Assembly (NCBI GenBank): GCA_030653335.1
Contig: JAURZP010000542.1
Location: forward strand, 1-15,619
DNA from: Methanoregula sp.
Lineage (GTDB): Archaea > Halobacteriota > Methanomicrobia > Methanomicrobiales > Methanospirillaceae
Direction of reading: 5' to 3'
DNA: 15,619 nucleotides
Position 1 is the first letter of the stretch; each line of letters begins with the position of its first letter. This document shows, one piece after another, positions 13,234 to 15,619 of the stretch. Under the pieces are notes generated by a model. That model was not told the origin of the DNA. It ran no database searches and saw only the letters and a list, made by a program, of their open reading frames with translations. Position numbers and translations under genes: made by a program.

Positions 13234-13381
13234 ACATATTTTTATATCATATTTATGAAAAATCGTAATACAAAATACAGATCATCATACTTTAATAACA
13301 CTCGATTTTAATAAACTGTAGATTCGTATGAAAAAGACCTGGATGAACCTCATTGTCGTAGCAACACTTATCCTTGCATTT
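13234..13381 (+). repeat. Promoter and signal-peptide region of binding protein 2, counterpart of 8794-8941
   Basis: Intact counterpart of the diverged block at 8794-8941, about 90% identical with no gaps. It marks the start of the duplicated operon unit. Confidence 0.85.
13261..13296 (+). promoter_or_regulatory. Shared promoter motif, copy 3, upstream of binding protein 2
   Basis: AATCGTAAT (13261-13269) followed by the TATA-like ACTTTAAT (13289-13296), about 32 bases before the ATG at 13328. Upstream, ATTAC (13231-13235) and GTAAT (13265-13269) form a wide inverted repeat. This is the likely promoter of the binding protein-permease-ATPase operon. Confidence 0.5.
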
Positions 13382-14491
13382 GCAGTGTGCGCTGGATGTA
13401 CTAGTAACGCAAATACATCGACTGGTACAACAGCCGGAACACCCTCTGCCTCGGCCACCACCACGATCTCAGATGGGTACGGGCGAACGGTCGTCATCCC
13501 TTCAAATATCGATCGGATAGTTTGTTCCGGTTCCGGTTGTCTGCGGTATATCTCCTACCTCGGGGCACAGGACAAGATTGTAGGTGTAGACAGCATCGAA
13601 AAGACAAAACAGGCTGTCGAAGGGCGGGCATACACCCTGGCCAACCCGCAGTTTGCCAGCCTGCCCCTGATCGGCGAGATGCGAGGGAAGGATGACCCGG
13701 AGAAGATCATCGGCATCGGCCCGCAGGTCATCTTTAAAACCGCATCTCTTACCGAGCAGCCGGCCAATGCCATCGCTGCTGCAGATATCCTCCAGAACAA
13801 GACCGCAATTCCGGTTGTTGAGATGCCATACGGGGATCTGGCAACCGTATCGGGCAAGGCTCAGGCATACGGGACACTCCGCCAGATGGGCACACTCACC
13901 GGAAAGAGCGCCAGGGCTGAAGAACTGATCGCGTACATCGATGAGACGACCGCAGACCTGAAAAAGCGCACGCAGGACATCCCCGAATCCCAGCAGAAGA
14001 CTGCATATGTTGGCGGCGTATCCTTCAACGGTCCGCACGGCATCATCTCCACCGAACCTGCCTACCCGCCCTTTGCCATGGTGAATGTCAGGAACATTGC
14101 CGGGCAGGCAGGAACCCAGCATGCGGACATCTCAAAAGAGCTCCTGGTCAGTGCGGATCCGGAATTCATTTTCATTGATGTCGGGACAATGCAGATCAAC
14201 GATGGCGGGGCAATCGTGGAACTCAGGACCAACCCGGCGTTCTCCAGCCTTTCTGCAGTGAAGAACAAGAAGGTGTACGGTATTCTGCCTTACAACTTCT
14301 ACTCGACTAACTACGAGTCCGTTCTTGCGGATGCCTATTTCGTGGGAAAAACAGTGTATCCTGACCGTTTCGCAGATGTCGACCCATCAGCAAAAGCCGA
14401 CGAGATTTACACCAAGTTTGTCGGTAAGCCGGTCTTTGCGTCCCTTAACGCGAATTACAACAGTACGGGATTCCGGCAGGTAAAGATCTGA
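13328..14491 (+). CDS. Metal-chelate ABC transporter binding protein, lipoprotein (copy B)
   Basis: Extracytoplasmic binding subunit, 387 residues. The signal peptide MKKTWMNLIVVATLILAF ends in the lipobox VCAGC (Cys24), followed by a Thr/Ser-rich tether. The domain begins ISDGYGRTVVIPSNIDRIVC, with GAQDKIVGVDSIEK, DPEKIIGIGPQVIFK, TAYVGGVSFNGPHGIISTEP, DPEFIFIDVGTM and KVYGILPYNFYSTNYESVLA following. The same blocks occur in copy A, showing paralogy, but the N-lobe differs (CSGSGCLRYISYL here, with two Cys; GVGAGDVRMLVYL in copy A), which may reflect different ligands. It is first in an operon with the permease 15 bases downstream. The promoter carries the shared motif. Confidence 0.93.
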   Translation: MKKTWMNLIVVATLILAFAVCAGCTSNANTSTGTTAGTPSASATTTISDGYGRTVVIPSNIDRIVCSGSGCLRYISYLGAQDKIVGVDSIEKTKQAVEGRAYTLANPQFASLPLIGEMRGKDDPEKIIGIGPQVIFKTASLTEQPANAIAAADILQNKTAIPVVEMPYGDLATVSGKAQAYGTLRQMGTLTGKSARAEELIAYIDETTADLKKRTQDIPESQQKTAYVGGVSFNGPHGIISTEPAYPPFAMVNVRNIAGQAGTQHADISKELLVSADPEFIFIDVGTMQINDGGAIVELRTNPAFSSLSAVKNKKVYGILPYNFYSTNYESVLADAYFVGKTVYPDRFADVDPSAKADEIYTKFVGKPVFASLNANYNSTGFRQVKI

Positions 14492-14506
14492 TAAGCCAGG
14501 GACGCC

Positions 14507-15577
14507 ATGCACACCGAAGAAGGAACTATACCCAACGATTACCTGCGCTATACCGGCCAGAAACTGGTCTGGATAGCTGCAGGTCTAGTCCTGGTCTTTT
14601 TCCTCTTCATCCTTGCAATTTCTGTCGGTGCGGTGGCCATTCCACCGGTTGATGTGATCCAGACGCTGCTTGGCATTGGCACTTCCGTGAAATGGGATCG
14701 CATCATCTGGAATATCCGGCTGCCGCAGGCACTCGCTGCTATCGTAGCCGGTGTTGGTCTTGCCGTAGCCGGTGTTGCCATGCAGTCCATCCTGAGAAAT
14801 CCGCTTGCCTCACCATTCACGCTTGGCATCTCCAGTGCCGGTGCGTTCGGTGCGGCAGTATCGATTATCGTGCTGGGGACCGGCAGGATTCAGTCTACGG
14901 TGGCGAACCCGGTCTCGATATCAAACCCTTACCTCACTACGATTGTCGCCTTTTTCTTCTGCATGCTCGCCACTGCGATAATCCTCCTCATCTCTCATCT
15001 CAAGGGCGCCTCGCCCGAGGTCATGGTGCTGACAGGAGTCGCCCTCTCGTCTCTCTTCGGAGCCGGGGTGATGTTCCTCCAGTATTTCTCCAGTGACACC
15101 CAGCTTGCGGCAGTCGTCTTCTGGACATTCGGAGACGTTGGCCGGGCAACATGGGACACCCTGCCGTTCATGGCGCTCGTGGTCGCTGCCGCAACTCTGT
15201 TCTTCATCTACAACCGATGGAACTACAATGCGATCGATGCCGGGGACGAAACTGCCCAGGGACTTGGCGTCAATGTTGCCCGCACCCGGATTGTAGGGAT
15301 GACCGTTGCAGCCTTGGTATCCGCAGTCATTGTTGCACTGTTAGGAGTCATCGGGTTTGTCGGGCTCGTCTGCCCACATATGGTCCGCCGTGTTATCGGA
15401 GATGACCAGCGGTTTCTGATCCCCGGCTCGGCGGTCGCAGGCGCCATCCTTCTACTTGCATCGGACACTGTGGCCCGCATAATTGTTGCACCATATATCC
15501 TCCCGGTCGCCGTACTGACGGCATTCATGGGAGCGCCCGTATTCATCTTCCTGCTGTTCAGGGGGTATAAACGATGA
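14507..15577 (+). CDS. FecCD-family ABC transporter permease (copy B)
   Basis: Membrane subunit of the copy B importer, 356 residues, about ten hydrophobic helices after the cytoplasmic N-terminus MHTEEGTIPNDYLRYTGQKL. Family motifs: RLPQALAAIVAGVGLAVAGV, MQSILRNPLASPFTLGISSA, FWTFGDVGRATWDTL, and GVIGFVGLVCPHMVRRVIGD, the coupling region. It aligns well with copy A throughout. The TGA at 15575-15577 overlaps the ATPase ATG at 15574, so the two are translationally coupled. The last 62 bases are identical to the permease remnant at 8944-9005. Confidence 0.95.
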   Translation: MHTEEGTIPNDYLRYTGQKLVWIAAGLVLVFFLFILAISVGAVAIPPVDVIQTLLGIGTSVKWDRIIWNIRLPQALAAIVAGVGLAVAGVAMQSILRNPLASPFTLGISSAGAFGAAVSIIVLGTGRIQSTVANPVSISNPYLTTIVAFFFCMLATAIILLISHLKGASPEVMVLTGVALSSLFGAGVMFLQYFSSDTQLAAVVFWTFGDVGRATWDTLPFMALVVAAATLFFIYNRWNYNAIDAGDETAQGLGVNVARTRIVGMTVAALVSAVIVALLGVIGFVGLVCPHMVRRVIGDDQRFLIPGSAVAGAILLLASDTVARIIVAPYILPVAVLTAFMGAPVFIFLLFRGYKR

Positions 15578-15619
15578 TGTTATCGGTAAACGAACTGAAA
15601 TTCATGTACCGGAACCGCA
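15516..15619 (+). repeat. Direct repeat with 8944-9047, 104 bases identical
   Basis: Second copy of the exact repeat. It runs to the last base of the window and so is a minimum length. Confidence 0.95.
15574..15619 (+). CDS. ABC transporter ATPase (copy B), 5' end only
   Basis: The first 15 codons, MMLSVNELKFMYRNR, identical in DNA to the start of the split ATPase at 9002. It overlaps the permease stop by four bases. The gene leaves the window before Walker A. If intact beyond, it would supply the ATPase for permease B, and perhaps for permease A, which has none beside it. Confidence 0.9.
   Translation, partial: MMLSVNELKFMYRNR

Noticed and set aside
1..15619. tRNA genes, CRISPR arrays, inverted-repeat insertion sequences
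   Set aside because: I looked for regular repeat-spacer units, cloverleaf ends with CCA-type acceptor stems, and transposase motifs, and found none; the only mobile element is the group II intron.

Overview
The window looks like an accessory region of a methanogenic archaeon, most likely of the order Methanomicrobiales (Methanoregula-like). The signs are a DUF2124-family gene (a family I know mainly from methanogens), FmdE-domain fragments, archaeal TATA boxes about 25-30 nt upstream of start codons with little or no leader, T-tract terminators, and several FecB/FecCD/FepC-type metal-chelate importers. The lineage is inferred from content; no rRNA or marker gene is present.

Layout. 1-290: the last codons of an antitoxin overlapping a RelE/ParE-type toxin with a frameshift. 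300-2240: gene-poor, decayed DNA with a weak coiled-coil ORF and a secreted-protein gene carrying three apparent frameshifts. 2243-3913 (minus): a small unknown protein, a two-TM membrane protein and a DUF2124 protein. 4033-8422 (minus): a flavin-reductase-like protein, then a metal-chelate import operon: lipoprotein binding protein, Methyltransf_2-type methyltransferase (frameshifted), FecCD permease and an FmdE fragment, with no ATPase gene. 8794-15619 (plus): two related copies of a binding protein-permease-ATPase operon. In the first copy nearly all of the binding protein and permease genes are deleted, the ATPase is split by a complete 2149-nt group II intron in antisense orientation, and the following FmdE-like gene is truncated. 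A class I SAM methyltransferase comes next. The second copy has an intact lipoprotein binding protein, an intact permease and the first 46 bases of its ATPase, where the window ends.

How the parts relate. Two divergent importers of one family sit back to back, each associated with a methyltransferase and an FmdE-domain remnant, with a flavin reductase between them. This suggests an island for uptake and processing of a metal complex; iron, cobalt/corrinoid and other chelates cannot be told apart from sequence. The intact ATPase of copy 2 is the obvious candidate to power both permeases. At least three units (remnant of copy 1, SAM methyltransferase, binding protein 2) share a promoter-proximal motif, suggesting common control.

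The most solid new observations are the base-exact intron boundaries with matching exon/intron-binding sites and branch-point adenosine; the deletion scar joining a binding-protein start to a permease end; and the unequal divergence of the duplicated flanks (exact for 104 bases on one side, about 10% different on the other). Several frameshifts lie in homopolymers and may be sequencing errors rather than real inactivation.
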